Shown here: in pieces, positions 47,340 to 55,370 of the stretch | How the letters are laid out: every line of letters starts with the position of its first letter | Numbering within the stretch: the stretch's first letter is position 1 | Assembly: GCF_024699965.1 (NCBI RefSeq) | Contig: NZ_JAJOMZ010000004.1 | Location: forward strand, 1,176,001 to 1,240,000 | Source: Flavobacterium sp. J372 | Lineage (GTDB): Bacteria > Bacteroidota > Bacteroidia > Flavobacteriales > Flavobacteriaceae | Direction of reading: 5' to 3' | DNA: 64,000 nucleotides | Notes under the pieces: generated by a model | Database searches by the model: none | Seen by the model: only the letters and a program-made list of their open reading frames with translations | What the model was told of the DNA's origin: nothing | Program-made: the position numbers and the translations under genes

Positions 47340-47998
47340 TCCCGAAAGGGGAATTGCTCCGACTCAAACTCCCCCTTTGGGGGGCTGGGGGCTTTTGATA
47401 CTAACTGTATGCAATTGCTCAAATGCCTCAAGTACCATTGGGGCATTTTTTTTCTTGCGGCCACGATAATTTCACAGTCGTTTTCCATTTTTTGTGAAAT
47501 AATATTCAGATTCTTTTCTTTAATAACCCGCATTACCTTATTCATGTCGGTATAGCCAAACTTAATGGTATAATGAACATCAATGGTTTTTTCAATAATT
47601 TCAGAAGCCTCGAGTGCCATTTGGGCTGACAGCCGATAAGCTGAAATAAGCCCCCCTACGCCCAGTTTTACTCCTCCAAAGTAGCGAACTGACACCATCA
47701 GAACATTTGTCACCCCAAATGATTGTATCTGCCCGTAGATGGGCATTCCGGCAGAATTGTTTGGTTCGCCGTCATCATTGGCTCGGTAGTAGAGCTTATC
47801 CGTTCCAATTTGGAAAGCATAGCAAAAATGCCCTGCGCCGGTGTGTTTCTTCCGCAGGTTTTCAAGGATAGGCTTTACGTCATCTTCAGTACTTATGGGA
47901 AAAGCATAGCCATAGAACTTGCTGTTCTTTTCTTTAAATAGCGTTTCTTCTGAAGGAGCAGCAAGGGTTTTGTAAGTGTCGGTTTCCTGATTTGCCAT
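47336..47998 (-). CDS. YigZ/IMPACT family protein
   Basis: A 220-residue YigZ family protein (two-domain: UPF0029 N-terminal, DUF1949 C-terminal). NSKFYGYAFPISTEDDV, HFCYAFQIG, RANDDGEPNNSAGMPI and VSVRYFGGVKLGVGGLI are the conserved core. Relatives include eukaryotic IMPACT, a regulator of Gcn2; bacterial function is not settled. The last ~20 residues (KAPSPPKGEFESEQFPFRD) come from a palindromic repeat and are probably a non-homologous addition, the usual C-terminus ending near LRHLSNC. Confidence 0.88.
   Translation of the reverse strand: MANQETDTYKTLAAPSEETLFKEKNSKFYGYAFPISTEDDVKPILENLRKKHTGAGHFCYAFQIGTDKLYYRANDDGEPNNSAGMPIYGQIQSFGVTNVLMVSVRYFGGVKLGVGGLISAYRLSAQMALEASEIIEKTIDVHYTIKFGYTDMNKVMRVIKEKNLNIISQKMENDCEIIVAARKKMPQWYLRHLSNCIQLVSKAPSPPKGEFESEQFPFRD
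47345..47396. repeat. GC-rich REP-like palindrome in the yigZ 3' end
   Basis: AAAGGGG (47345-47351) pairs with CCCCTTT (47372-47378), and CCCCCTTTGGGGG (47371-47383) is itself palindromic, followed by a G-rich GGCTGGGGG. It lies where two genes converge and may work as a bidirectional terminator. It is read as the tail APSPPKGEF in YigZ. Confidence 0.55.
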
Positions 47999-48037
47999 TA
48001 CGGCAAAGGTATTTCATCAGTGATTCAAATGCAACAG

Positions 48038-48619
48038 TTACTGCATCACCTCATATCCAATTGGCTTAAAGCTACCGTTGTTGCTCATCTCTGCTGAGCA
48101 TGCGGTCAATCCCACAATCAAATCCATTACGGCCTCAATGATGATATAGTCGCCGGCATTGCTTTTTGGAGGAAGGACATCAACTTTACCTGTTGCACCA
48201 TCCACAGCCACATGCATAAATACATTGAAGGTGATAGGGATATCATCAGGCTCAATGCCATACTCAGCCAGCGCTTCACAAAGATTTCCAAAGCAGCCCT
48301 TGTGCGGGTTCTCATGCCCGTAAATAATCCTGAAGGTATCTTTACTGCATGGGGTAAGCAAAAAATCATGGCGGCCTACAGTATCTTCCACAATACGGAA
48401 CATTATATTACTTCGGTTGCTGTAAAAAGGGTGGCCGGTTGTTAGGAATATTGTTTCGGCGTAATCTATAGTTCGGCCTGATGAAAGGTACTCTTTTTTA
48501 TCATGAAGATTGAAGCAAAGCAGGTCGCTTACCTGTTCTCCTTTTATATCGGTAACCTTAAGGCGCTGGCCTTTTTTTAAGATAAATGATGTGCCGCTAC
48601 GCGGATTTATTATGTGCAT
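48038..48619 (-). CDS. DUF1989 (urea carboxylase-associated) family protein
   Basis: A 193-residue DUF1989 protein. Conserved parts seen are VTDIKGEQVSDLLCFNLHD, SSGRTIDYAET, NIMFRIVEDTVGRHDFLLTPCS, HKGCFGNLCEAL and the Cys-rich end GLTACSAEMSNNG. Family members sit next to urea or guanidine carboxylases; some were shown to be carboxyguanidine deiminase subunits. Here no carboxylase is near. It overlaps the upstream YqcI/YcgG gene by 23 bp and is probably translated together with it. Confidence 0.83.
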   Translation of the reverse strand: MHIINPRSGTSFILKKGQRLKVTDIKGEQVSDLLCFNLHDKKEYLSSGRTIDYAETIFLTTGHPFYSNRSNIMFRIVEDTVGRHDFLLTPCSKDTFRIIYGHENPHKGCFGNLCEALAEYGIEPDDIPITFNVFMHVAVDGATGKVDVLPPKSNAGDYIIIEAVMDLIVGLTACSAEMSNNGSFKPIGYEVMQ

Positions 48620-49284
48620 TTCCTGAATGATTTATATGTAATGGGCATTTCCAGCTTTCGGGCAGCTTTTCACCGGTGTATTGGTAAGCTTCAGATTTAT
48701 CGCCGAAATCTGTCAGCATCGGGTTGATATCGCCCGCCAGTGCTGTATCGCGTTTCCTGATGATGTTCTGCATTTTCTTATATTGGTTGGCGTCACGCAG
48801 CTGCTCAAATTGCGCATGCGGATTAAAAACCATTGCAGGGTATTTAAACCTGCGCGCAGGCCTGCTGGCTGCCGGGTGCATGCCTATCACAAAGAAGGCT
48901 TCACCTTTAAGGCTAAAACTGAAATTTTCTGAATGCGGGTCCAGGGTCCACACGATGGTCATACTCATAGTCCACTGCATCAAGGTCTGACAGCGCCTGC
49001 AGCCTTGACCAGAAAAACTGGCTGAACATTTGCTCGCTGTAAATTTCAGGTTGCGGAAATATAACAACCGCGCTATGGAACATTTTATCTGATTTGCAGT
49101 AATTATCAGTAAAGTTATATATGAAGTCAAGTATAGCCCTGTCATCTTTCGGGCATGCCATATGGCCGGCAACCATCACGTTCAACTGCTCTTTTACCAG
49201 TGCTGCTTTTGCTGCAACACACGGAAATTCCGTATTTTCAATATGGGCAAGCCAGTCTTCTTTTATCTCAAAATCGGTAGTCAT
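48597..49284 (-). CDS. YqcI/YcgG family heme-oxygenase-like protein (GntA-related; frameshifted)
   Basis: A protein of about 228 residues after correction, in the YqcI/YcgG family. The FPCVAAKAAL segment, then DPDPHSENFSFS, EAFFVIGMHPAASRPARRF and MVFNPHAQFEQLR are the conserved core. Members include the heme-dependent guanidino N-hydroxylase GntA of guanitoxin synthesis; most are uncharacterised. The frame breaks at 48941-48942; removing one base joins VDPDPHSENF. An upstream in-frame ATG at 49332 would add 16 residues. It precedes and overlaps the DUF1989 gene. Confidence 0.78.
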
Positions 49285-49388
49285 AGCCTTTAATTTTTCA
49301 ACTAAATTCGCTATGAATCCCTGTGAATACAAGCTTTTTAGCGTAATCTTAGGCTTTTTATGAAAGGTTTATGAGTTGAAGCTGAAGA

Positions 49389-50006
49389 TCAGGGTTCGTC
49401 AGGCGAAATGATTTTTTTGTCAAAGAGCTCAACTACATCTTCTTTACCAACCTCAAGGTTCCATATCTGGAAACCAAGCGTTTCGGCGGCATCAGTATTA
49501 TATTTCTTATCATCAACAAACAAAGTCCGCTTAGGCTGCAGCTCATGTTTGTTTATAAGATAATAAAATGCTTCCTCAGCGGGTTTACGGTGGCCTATCT
49601 CGTGTGAAAAATAAACAGCCTCAAAACATCTGTAAAAATCGCCATAGAACGATTCACCTGTATCCTGCTCAAATTTCTCAATGTGAATCGGGTCTGTATT
49701 GCTCAGCAGGAAAAGCGTATAGTTTTCAGCCAGCTTCTGCAGGAATTCAAGCCTGTACAAAGGAAATTCGCCAATGCCCAGGTTCCATGCTTCCTTGATT
49801 TCATCTATCGAAACAGTAGGAATGTATTGTTGTATACCTTTAAGAAATGTGGTTGCGTCAATCCTGCCTGTTTCAAGCATTGTCTCCATATTGTCGAGAG
49901 CTGGCGGCCAGTCTTTAAGGCCAAGTTCGGCAAAGCGCTTTGTTTTGGCATCTTTGTTTTTATCTATAAATACATCACCGAAATCAAAGATAATTGTATT
50001 AATCAT
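49389..50006 (-). CDS. HAD family phosphatase
   Basis: A 205-residue haloacid dehalogenase-like hydrolase, subfamily IA. The nucleophile motif is IIFDFGDVFIDKN at the N-terminus, motif II LFLLSNTDPIH, the Lys in IGHRKPAEEAF and motif IV LFVDDKKYNTDAAE. Such enzymes dephosphorylate small metabolites; related proteins are often called epoxide hydrolase-like or YihX-like. It overlaps the 3' end of ribD by 8 bp, so one role might be the missing riboflavin-pathway phosphatase; that is inference. Confidence 0.88.
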   Translation of the reverse strand: MINTIIFDFGDVFIDKNKDAKTKRFAELGLKDWPPALDNMETMLETGRIDATTFLKGIQQYIPTVSIDEIKEAWNLGIGEFPLYRLEFLQKLAENYTLFLLSNTDPIHIEKFEQDTGESFYGDFYRCFEAVYFSHEIGHRKPAEEAFYYLINKHELQPKRTLFVDDKKYNTDAAETLGFQIWNLEVGKEDVVELFDKKIISPDEP

Positions 50007-51078
50007 GGCGTTTCAATATTGTCAGTTTATCTTCTTTAATCATCATTGCAGAAGCTGCATTGCCTGTAATCTCAGGGCTTTTTACTCCATCACCCAAATA
50101 AGGCGCCCCGGTAAAAATCCGTGCCTCATCCCATAACTTTGCAGTTATAAATGTCTCAAGTGTTTTGTTGCCGCCCTCAATAATTACCGAAAGCAGGCTA
50201 TATCTGTATAATACATTTAAAACATTGGCAGCCAGGTTTTCATCAAAGGCTGTCGGCTCATAAATGAGATTCTCTAAGTTAGTCAAACCATCTTGCTCTG
50301 TCAAGACAATTGTTTTTATTTTCTGATTTTTAACAGAAAAATCTTCGGTAATCCTGCCACTGCGGTCAAGAACAATACGAATAGGGTTTGACCCGGTCCA
50401 GTCGCGAACATCAAGCGAAGGGTTATCTTCCAATACGGTATGGGTGCCAACTAATATAGCAGCTTCTTCACTACGCCATTTATGTACCAGTTGGCGAGAG
50501 TATGTGTTGGTGATCCACACGGGCTTTAGTGCCTCAATATCTGCATCAAGAGTCACAGAATTTTTTAGCGGTGCCAGAAATGCATCAGCGCTTTGGGCCC
50601 ATTTCAGAATAACATATGGGCGCTTTTTTTCGTGAAAAGTAAAAAAGCGACGGTTCATTGCACGGCATTCATCTTCTAAAACACCTGCAATTACTGTACA
50701 TCCTGCTGTTTTTAATTTTTCGATACCCCGGCCCGCCACTAACGGATTAGGGTCTGATGTGCCGATAACTACGGTTTTAATTTTATGCTGGATGATCAGG
50801 TCTGAACATGGTGGTGTCTTCCCGAAATGTGAGCAGGGCTCAAGGCTTACGTATAATACAGAGTCAGGTATAAGTTGTATATCTTCGGGCTTTACCGAAT
50901 TAATGCAGTTCACTTCGCCATGAGGCCCGCCATAGGGGGAGGTAAAGCTTTCACCAATAATCCTCCCGTTGTATACTAATACCGCTCCAACCGAAGGGTT
51001 CGGCATAGCAGCACGCAAACCCGTTTCGGCTAGTTGAAGGCAGCGGCGCATAAATTGTTCGTGAACGGATTCTTGCAT
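49999..51078 (-). CDS. ribD: Bifunctional riboflavin deaminase/reductase RibD
   Basis: A 359-residue RibD for steps two and three of riboflavin synthesis. The N-terminal deaminase has the zinc motif GGPHGEVNCI and EPCSHFGKTPPCSD; the C-terminal reductase shows PYVILKWAQSADAFLAP and EGGNKTLETFI. Length is normal. A -7 element (TAACTTTG on this strand) ends 5 nt before the start, so the transcript may be leaderless. The HAD phosphatase gene follows with an 8-bp overlap. Confidence 0.95.
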   Translation of the reverse strand: MQESVHEQFMRRCLQLAETGLRAAMPNPSVGAVLVYNGRIIGESFTSPYGGPHGEVNCINSVKPEDIQLIPDSVLYVSLEPCSHFGKTPPCSDLIIQHKIKTVVIGTSDPNPLVAGRGIEKLKTAGCTVIAGVLEDECRAMNRRFFTFHEKKRPYVILKWAQSADAFLAPLKNSVTLDADIEALKPVWITNTYSRQLVHKWRSEEAAILVGTHTVLEDNPSLDVRDWTGSNPIRIVLDRSGRITEDFSVKNQKIKTIVLTEQDGLTNLENLIYEPTAFDENLAANVLNVLYRYSLLSVIIEGGNKTLETFITAKLWDEARIFTGAPYLGDGVKSPEITGNAASAMMIKEDKLTILKRHD

Positions 51079-51083
51079 AAGCC

Positions 51084-51091
51084 CAAAGTTA
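51084..51091 (-). promoter_or_regulatory. -7 element for ribD
   Basis: TAACTTTG on the minus strand, ending 5 nt before the ribD start codon. It lies in a 46-bp divergent spacer that also carries the GNAT -7 element. Confidence 0.4.
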
Positions 51092-51112
51092 CAAAAGTTA
51101 TGCAGAAACCCT

Positions 51113-51120
51113 TAGCTTTG
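51113..51120 (+). promoter_or_regulatory. -7 element for the GNAT gene
   Basis: TAGCTTTG followed by C, ending 4 nt before the GNAT start codon. No -33 partner is obvious. Confidence 0.4.
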
Positions 51121-51124
51121 CAAA

Positions 51125-51616
51125 ATGGCTGTAATAATCAGGAAAATTGAACAAAAAGATAATGCCGAAGTAGCATCTGTAATACGCAATGTGCTGCTTG
51201 AGCATAATGTACCAAAGGTAGGGACAGCCTATGCCGATGTTTCACTCGATTGGATGTTTGAAAAGTATGATGCTTCAAAATCAGTATATTACGTGGTTGA
51301 AGAGGATGCGAAAATACTAGGCGGAGCAGGCATAGCGCCATTGGAGGGCGGGGCCGAAGATACCTGTGAGTTACAAAAGATGTATTTCTTGGCTGAAGCC
51401 AGGGGCAAAGGCCTTGGTGAAACTATGATGCAGAAATGCCTGGCCTCAGCGCTTGATTTTGGCTTTGAAAGGTGCTACCTTGAAACCATGCCATACATGC
51501 AAAATGCCCAAAAGCTTTATCTGAAATCAGGATTTAAGTATCTTGATGCTCCAATGGGTGATACAGGCCATACCGAATGCCCTGTATGGATGGTAAAGGA
51601 CTTAACACTTCTTTAA
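51125..51616 (+). CDS. GNAT family N-acetyltransferase
   Basis: A 163-residue acetyl-CoA-dependent N-acetyltransferase. The acetyl-CoA pyrophosphate-binding motif is in FLAEARGKGLGETMMQKCL (R-x-x-G-x-G type), and YLKSGFKYLDAPMGDTGH ends motif B. Substrate cannot be read; GNAT enzymes acetylate amines of metabolites, antibiotics or protein N-termini. It lies 3 nt before prmC, so the two are probably in one transcript. Confidence 0.9.
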   Translation: MAVIIRKIEQKDNAEVASVIRNVLLEHNVPKVGTAYADVSLDWMFEKYDASKSVYYVVEEDAKILGGAGIAPLEGGAEDTCELQKMYFLAEARGKGLGETMMQKCLASALDFGFERCYLETMPYMQNAQKLYLKSGFKYLDAPMGDTGHTECPVWMVKDLTLL

Positions 51617-51619
51617 CAA

Positions 51620-52477
51620 ATGAAGATTAAAGATTATCGTACCTACTTTCTTCAAAAGCTATCAGAACTTTATGACGCGATGGAGGCAGAGAATTTTTTT
51701 GCCATCACGCTTGAAGAACTAAAGCGATGGAAGCGTATTGACGTTGCCATAAATCCCGATTACGAAATGACAGGTAATGAGATTGAAAAATGGAGCGAAG
51801 TGCTTTCGCAGCTTGAAGCACAAAGGCCGATTCAATACATTTTCGGGAAAGCCCATTTTTATGGATTGGAGTTTAAAGTAAATGAAAATACCCTGATTCC
51901 CCGTCCTGAAACTGAAGAGCTGGTGGAATGGGTTATTAACGATATACAAAATCCACAGTATTTAAAAATTCTGGATATAGGTACGGGCAGCGGCTGCATC
52001 GCGATAAGCATTGCAAAAAATCTGAAAGGTACAGAAGTATCAGCTATTGATGTTTCTGAAGAAGCGCTTGCCGTTGCAAAAGAAAATGCCAGAAAGAATG
52101 ACGTTGATATCTATTTCCATCTGCTTAATATTCTTGAGGCAGAATCATTTCCTCAAAAATATGATATTATAGTGTCAAACCCGCCTTACGTAAGGCACCT
52201 CGAAAAAGCAGAGATAAAACCTAATGTACTGGAGCACGAGCCGCACCTGGCGCTTTTTGTGGAAGATAATGATCCGCTGCTTTTTTACCGTAAAATAGCC
52301 CGGCTTGCAAAAAAGTACCTCAAACCCGATGGCAGGCTCTATTTCGAAATCAACCAATATCTCGGGCAGGAAACTTTAGCGATGCTTGAAGCGGAAGGTT
52401 TCAAAAATATTGTATTGCGAAAAGACCTGATGGGTAATGACAGGATGATTAGAAGTTTTCAGTCGCAGTCACAGTAG
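51620..52477 (+). CDS. prmC: Release-factor glutamine methyltransferase PrmC
   Basis: A 285-residue PrmC (HemK), which methylates the GGQ glutamine of release factors RF1 and RF2. SAM motif I is LDIGTGSGCIAISIAKN near residue 119, and the catalytic VSNPPYVRHLE near residue 184. RPIQYIFGKAHFYGLEFKV and LIPRPETEELVEWV are the usual N-terminal linker. The last residues (FQSQSQ) come from the left arm of an inverted repeat shared with the spacer. Confidence 0.95.
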   Translation: MKIKDYRTYFLQKLSELYDAMEAENFFAITLEELKRWKRIDVAINPDYEMTGNEIEKWSEVLSQLEAQRPIQYIFGKAHFYGLEFKVNENTLIPRPETEELVEWVINDIQNPQYLKILDIGTGSGCIAISIAKNLKGTEVSAIDVSEEALAVAKENARKNDVDIYFHLLNILEAESFPQKYDIIVSNPPYVRHLEKAEIKPNVLEHEPHLALFVEDNDPLLFYRKIARLAKKYLKPDGRLYFEINQYLGQETLAMLEAEGFKNIVLRKDLMGNDRMIRSFQSQSQ

Positions 52478-52564
52478 GCAAGTACAGATAAAGAGTAGCA
52501 GTTTGAGGTCTCAGTAAATAGTGCTGTAAATAACTGAAACTGCGACTGCGACTGCGACTGAGAA
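52456..52564. repeat. Inverted CAGTCG repeat between converging genes
   Basis: TTTTCAGTCGCAGTC at 52456-52470 pairs with GACTGCGACTGAGAA at 52550-52564 (14 of 15 bases). The right arm extends into three tandem CTGCGA units (52540-52557). The left arm lies in the prmC 3' end, the right one touches the permease stop codon. It may terminate transcription from both sides. Confidence 0.6.
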
Positions 52565-53806
52565 CTATTCGTAACGCAGCGCTTCCACAGGATCTAGCCT
52601 TGAGGCTTTTACAGCAGGATACGACCCCGATACAATCGCCACAATAATTACAGTAACCATGGCAGCTGTAATGGCAACCCACGGGATAACAAACGGCATT
52701 TTAAAAAGCAGCGAAAGGCCAAAGCCCGCTATCAAACCGAGTACGAGCCCCAGCAAGCCTCCGATGAAACTGATTATAAGCGTCTCTGTAAAAAACTGCA
52801 TAGCAATGGTGCTTCGGTTTGCTCCAAGAGATTTTCTCACGCCAATTTCCCGTGTACGTTCGGTTACAGATACCAGCATGATATTCATGAGCGCTATTGA
52901 AGATCCGAAAACGGTAATTATACCTATAAACCAGGCGGCTACCCCAAGCGCTGAAATTTCTGAAAGCAATGTCTGCATAAGGTCGTCACTGCGCTCAATC
53001 CCGAAATTATTGTCGGCAACGGGCTTCAGCTTCCTCACGCGCTTCATGGTGAGTATGGCCTCATCAACAGCATCATCAAGCATAGCGCCCTGGCCTGTCA
53101 TCACCTTTATCTCGTAGTCAATATTCGGTGCAGTAAACAGCGAGCGGGCCAGCTGTATGGGTATTATAAGGCGTAAATCCTGCCGCGACCCAAAGGTTGA
53201 GCCGCGCTCTTTCAAAACGCCTATAACCTTGAACCTCGCCCCGCGTATTGAAACCGTTTGGCCCAAAGGGTTCATGTCTTTAAAAAGCCCCTTCTCAAAA
53301 TCAGAGCCAAGTATGCACACATAATTATTGTTGCTGATATCAAAATTGTTGAAGTTTCGGCCTTTGGTAACTTCAAGCCCACTGTTCGGGATGAAATATT
53401 CATCAGCGCCCAGAATTGTAATTTCAGGATCGGTTTTTCGGCCCTCGCTCTTTACCTCAACGTTTGATGCAGCTGTAAAAGAAAGGGATACTGTTGAAAG
53501 CGGGAAAATATATTCGTCCTGGAAAGCCTTTGCTTCCGGGTATGATATAATTGGGTTTACTTTTACATCATTGCCCTGGCGGTTTATCTGGTCTGAAAAA
53601 TCATAACGCGAGATGGTAAAGGTATTGGCGCCCATCGAGGCAAAATTCCCGATGATGCTGCTTTGCAGAATGGCAACCAGCGTGAGCGTACCCACCAACG
53701 CCATAATGCCTATGCCCATGATTATGACAGTTAGTGTACTGCGCAGTATCTGGCTCCTGATAGAGTCTATGGCTATTTTTGAATTTTCGCGAAAAAGGCG
53801 GAACAT
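52565..53806 (-). CDS. MacB-like ABC transporter permease (FtsX domain)
   Basis: A 413-residue membrane protein of the MacB/LolC mechanotransmission type. One helix near the N-terminus, a periplasmic MacB_PCD domain, and an FtsX domain with three helices at the C-terminus (IALMNIMLVSVTERTREIGV, RKSLGANRSTIAMQFF). VSGSYPAVKASRLDPVEALR is the usual end. It would work with a MacB-like ATPase and export lipoproteins, peptides or drugs. No ATPase is adjacent in the window. Confidence 0.9.
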   Translation of the reverse strand: MFRLFRENSKIAIDSIRSQILRSTLTVIIMGIGIMALVGTLTLVAILQSSIIGNFASMGANTFTISRYDFSDQINRQGNDVKVNPIISYPEAKAFQDEYIFPLSTVSLSFTAASNVEVKSEGRKTDPEITILGADEYFIPNSGLEVTKGRNFNNFDISNNNYVCILGSDFEKGLFKDMNPLGQTVSIRGARFKVIGVLKERGSTFGSRQDLRLIIPIQLARSLFTAPNIDYEIKVMTGQGAMLDDAVDEAILTMKRVRKLKPVADNNFGIERSDDLMQTLLSEISALGVAAWFIGIITVFGSSIALMNIMLVSVTERTREIGVRKSLGANRSTIAMQFFTETLIISFIGGLLGLVLGLIAGFGLSLLFKMPFVIPWVAITAAMVTVIIVAIVSGSYPAVKASRLDPVEALRYE

Positions 53807-53955
53807 AATGGTTTATTATGCTACTAAAGTAGTGATTGCGGTTTACATAAAAAAATAGCCTGTAAAAACTTACAGCGGTAACTTTAGCATTACCCTAACA
53901 CGTGTTAATTAATATACATGGTAACTTAGTGTAAATAAACAAATAACACTAACGT

Positions 53956-54492
53956 ATGGACTCTATCAACAAACAACAACCGGAAGATAACACTAAGCAT
54001 TTAAGCGGCAAAGAAGCTGTTGACAAAATTAAGGAACTGGCAAAATCTGCCGGGGCAGGTTTTTTCTGTACTAAGATTACAACCGGCGGCATGGTTGATG
54101 CCCGCCCAATGGGACCTGAAGAAATTGACGACCACGGAAATATGTATTTCCTTAGCGCTGACGATTCACACAAAAATAAACATATTGCCGAAGACCCTAA
54201 AGTGCAGATGTTTTTCCAGGGCTCGGCGCATAGTGATTTCCTTACTTTATATGGTTCGGCAAGCATAAGCCGTGATAAAGCAAAGATTAAAGAGTTGTGG
54301 GATCCTATCATGAAGACCTGGTTTACCGAAGGTGAAGATGACCCGCGCATCACAGTAATAAAATTTACTCCTGAAGACGGCTACTACTGGGACACTAAAC
54401 ATGGTAATGCTGTGGCCTTCGCTAAAATGGCGTTTGGCGCTTTAACCGGCCAAACTCTTGACGACAGTGTTGAAGGGACAATTAAGCCGTAA
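53956..54492 (+). CDS. Pyridoxamine 5'-phosphate oxidase family protein (general stress type)
   Basis: A 178-residue split-barrel flavin-binding protein, like general stress protein 26. GAGFFCTKITTGGMVDARPM and IDDHGNMYFLSADDSHK form the FMN-binding core, DPKVQMFFQGSAHSDFLTLYG the barrel, and DDPRITVIKFTPEDGYYWD the C-terminal part. Such proteins bind FMN or FAD, and rarely have known substrates. A strong terminator follows, and the upstream gene is divergent, so it is monocistronic. Confidence 0.87.
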   Translation: MDSINKQQPEDNTKHLSGKEAVDKIKELAKSAGAGFFCTKITTGGMVDARPMGPEEIDDHGNMYFLSADDSHKNKHIAEDPKVQMFFQGSAHSDFLTLYGSASISRDKAKIKELWDPIMKTWFTEGEDDPRITVIKFTPEDGYYWDTKHGNAVAFAKMAFGALTGQTLDDSVEGTIKP

Positions 54493-54527
54493 GCAAATTA
54501 AGATTTAAGAATTGAGATTTAAGAGTG

Positions 54528-54553
54528 GGCTGCCTGTAAAGGCGGCCTTTTTT
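54528..54553 (+). terminator. Rho-independent terminator
   Basis: GGCTGCCT (54528-54535), loop GTAA, AGGCGGCC (54540-54547), then a T run. Eight-bp stem with one T-G pair, 36 nt after the PPOX stop codon. Confidence 0.75.
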
Positions 54554-54555
54554 GT

Positions 54556-55332
54556 TCAATATCCATTTGCAAGCATTAATGTAAATGGAAGGGCTTTACT
54601 GTAGTCAAGCTCATTATATTCTATACCAAGCGTCCTGATGTTGCGGTAATATAATTGATGGTTTTCATAATAATGCTTTTCAGATGTGATATACCACGCC
54701 TTCTGGCCAAGCTTTTGGGCAAGGAACCACTTTTCAAGCAGCCTTGCCGTGCGTCCGTTTCCGTCTTCATAAGGATGTATTTTTACAAATACCAGATGAA
54801 TCATAGAAGCGAAATATAACACCTCCTCAAAACTTAAGTTTTCGTCAAGCAATATCTTAATGTCGTAGTAAAGTTTCGCAATTTCTTTTACAATATCCTG
54901 GGGGTCGGCAGCAACGTAATCTATCTTACCATCATCTGTAATTACATACATGTTGCTGTTGCGATATTTTCCACGATGTGTTTCCTGCAAAATATTTCTC
55001 GTTATTAGAGTATGGGCATAATTTACTCCCAGCTCATCAAGATTATTATCCTGAGCAAATGCGTATGCCTCATATAAATCATCAATTTTCCGGGTATAAT
55101 CAGGCTGATACTGTACACCCATTTTTTTATGTTTGATAAAAGAATCAAGGTCGATATCTTCGCCTTCAATCTTTGATGAAAATACCGCCGATACCGATGT
55201 GTAAAAATCAAACGTTGCTGTTGACAATTTACTTTCAGCAAGATTTTCAAAATTTACAAATGCGTTTTCAGGAATCGCCTGTTTAAAGTCTTCTAATAAG
55301 TCTGTCGGGATGATTTGGAGTTGTATTGCCAT
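54556..55332 (-). CDS. Fic family protein with N-terminal inhibitory motif
   Basis: A 258-residue Fic protein. The active-site loop HPYEDGNGRTARLLEKW (canonical HxFx(D/E)GNGRxxR with Tyr for Phe) is at about residues 190-206. SSKIEGEDI near residue 53 matches the inhibitory helix motif (S/T)xxxE(G/N), placing it in the self-inhibited class with the helix N-terminal to the Fic core. Such enzymes transfer AMP or other phospho-groups to proteins. No antitoxin or partner is adjacent. The target is unknown. Confidence 0.9.
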   Translation of the reverse strand: MAIQLQIIPTDLLEDFKQAIPENAFVNFENLAESKLSTATFDFYTSVSAVFSSKIEGEDIDLDSFIKHKKMGVQYQPDYTRKIDDLYEAYAFAQDNNLDELGVNYAHTLITRNILQETHRGKYRNSNMYVITDDGKIDYVAADPQDIVKEIAKLYYDIKILLDENLSFEEVLYFASMIHLVFVKIHPYEDGNGRTARLLEKWFLAQKLGQKAWYITSEKHYYENHQLYYRNIRTLGIEYNELDYSKALPFTLMLANGY

Positions 55333-55336
55333 ATCT

Positions 55337-55344
55337 CAAATATA
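55337..55344 (-). promoter_or_regulatory. -7 element for the Fic gene
   Basis: TATATTTG on the minus strand, ending 4 nt before the Fic start codon. Spacing suggests a leaderless transcript. Confidence 0.4.
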
Positions 55345-55370
55345 CTTATTTTTATACCTAAATAATTGCT

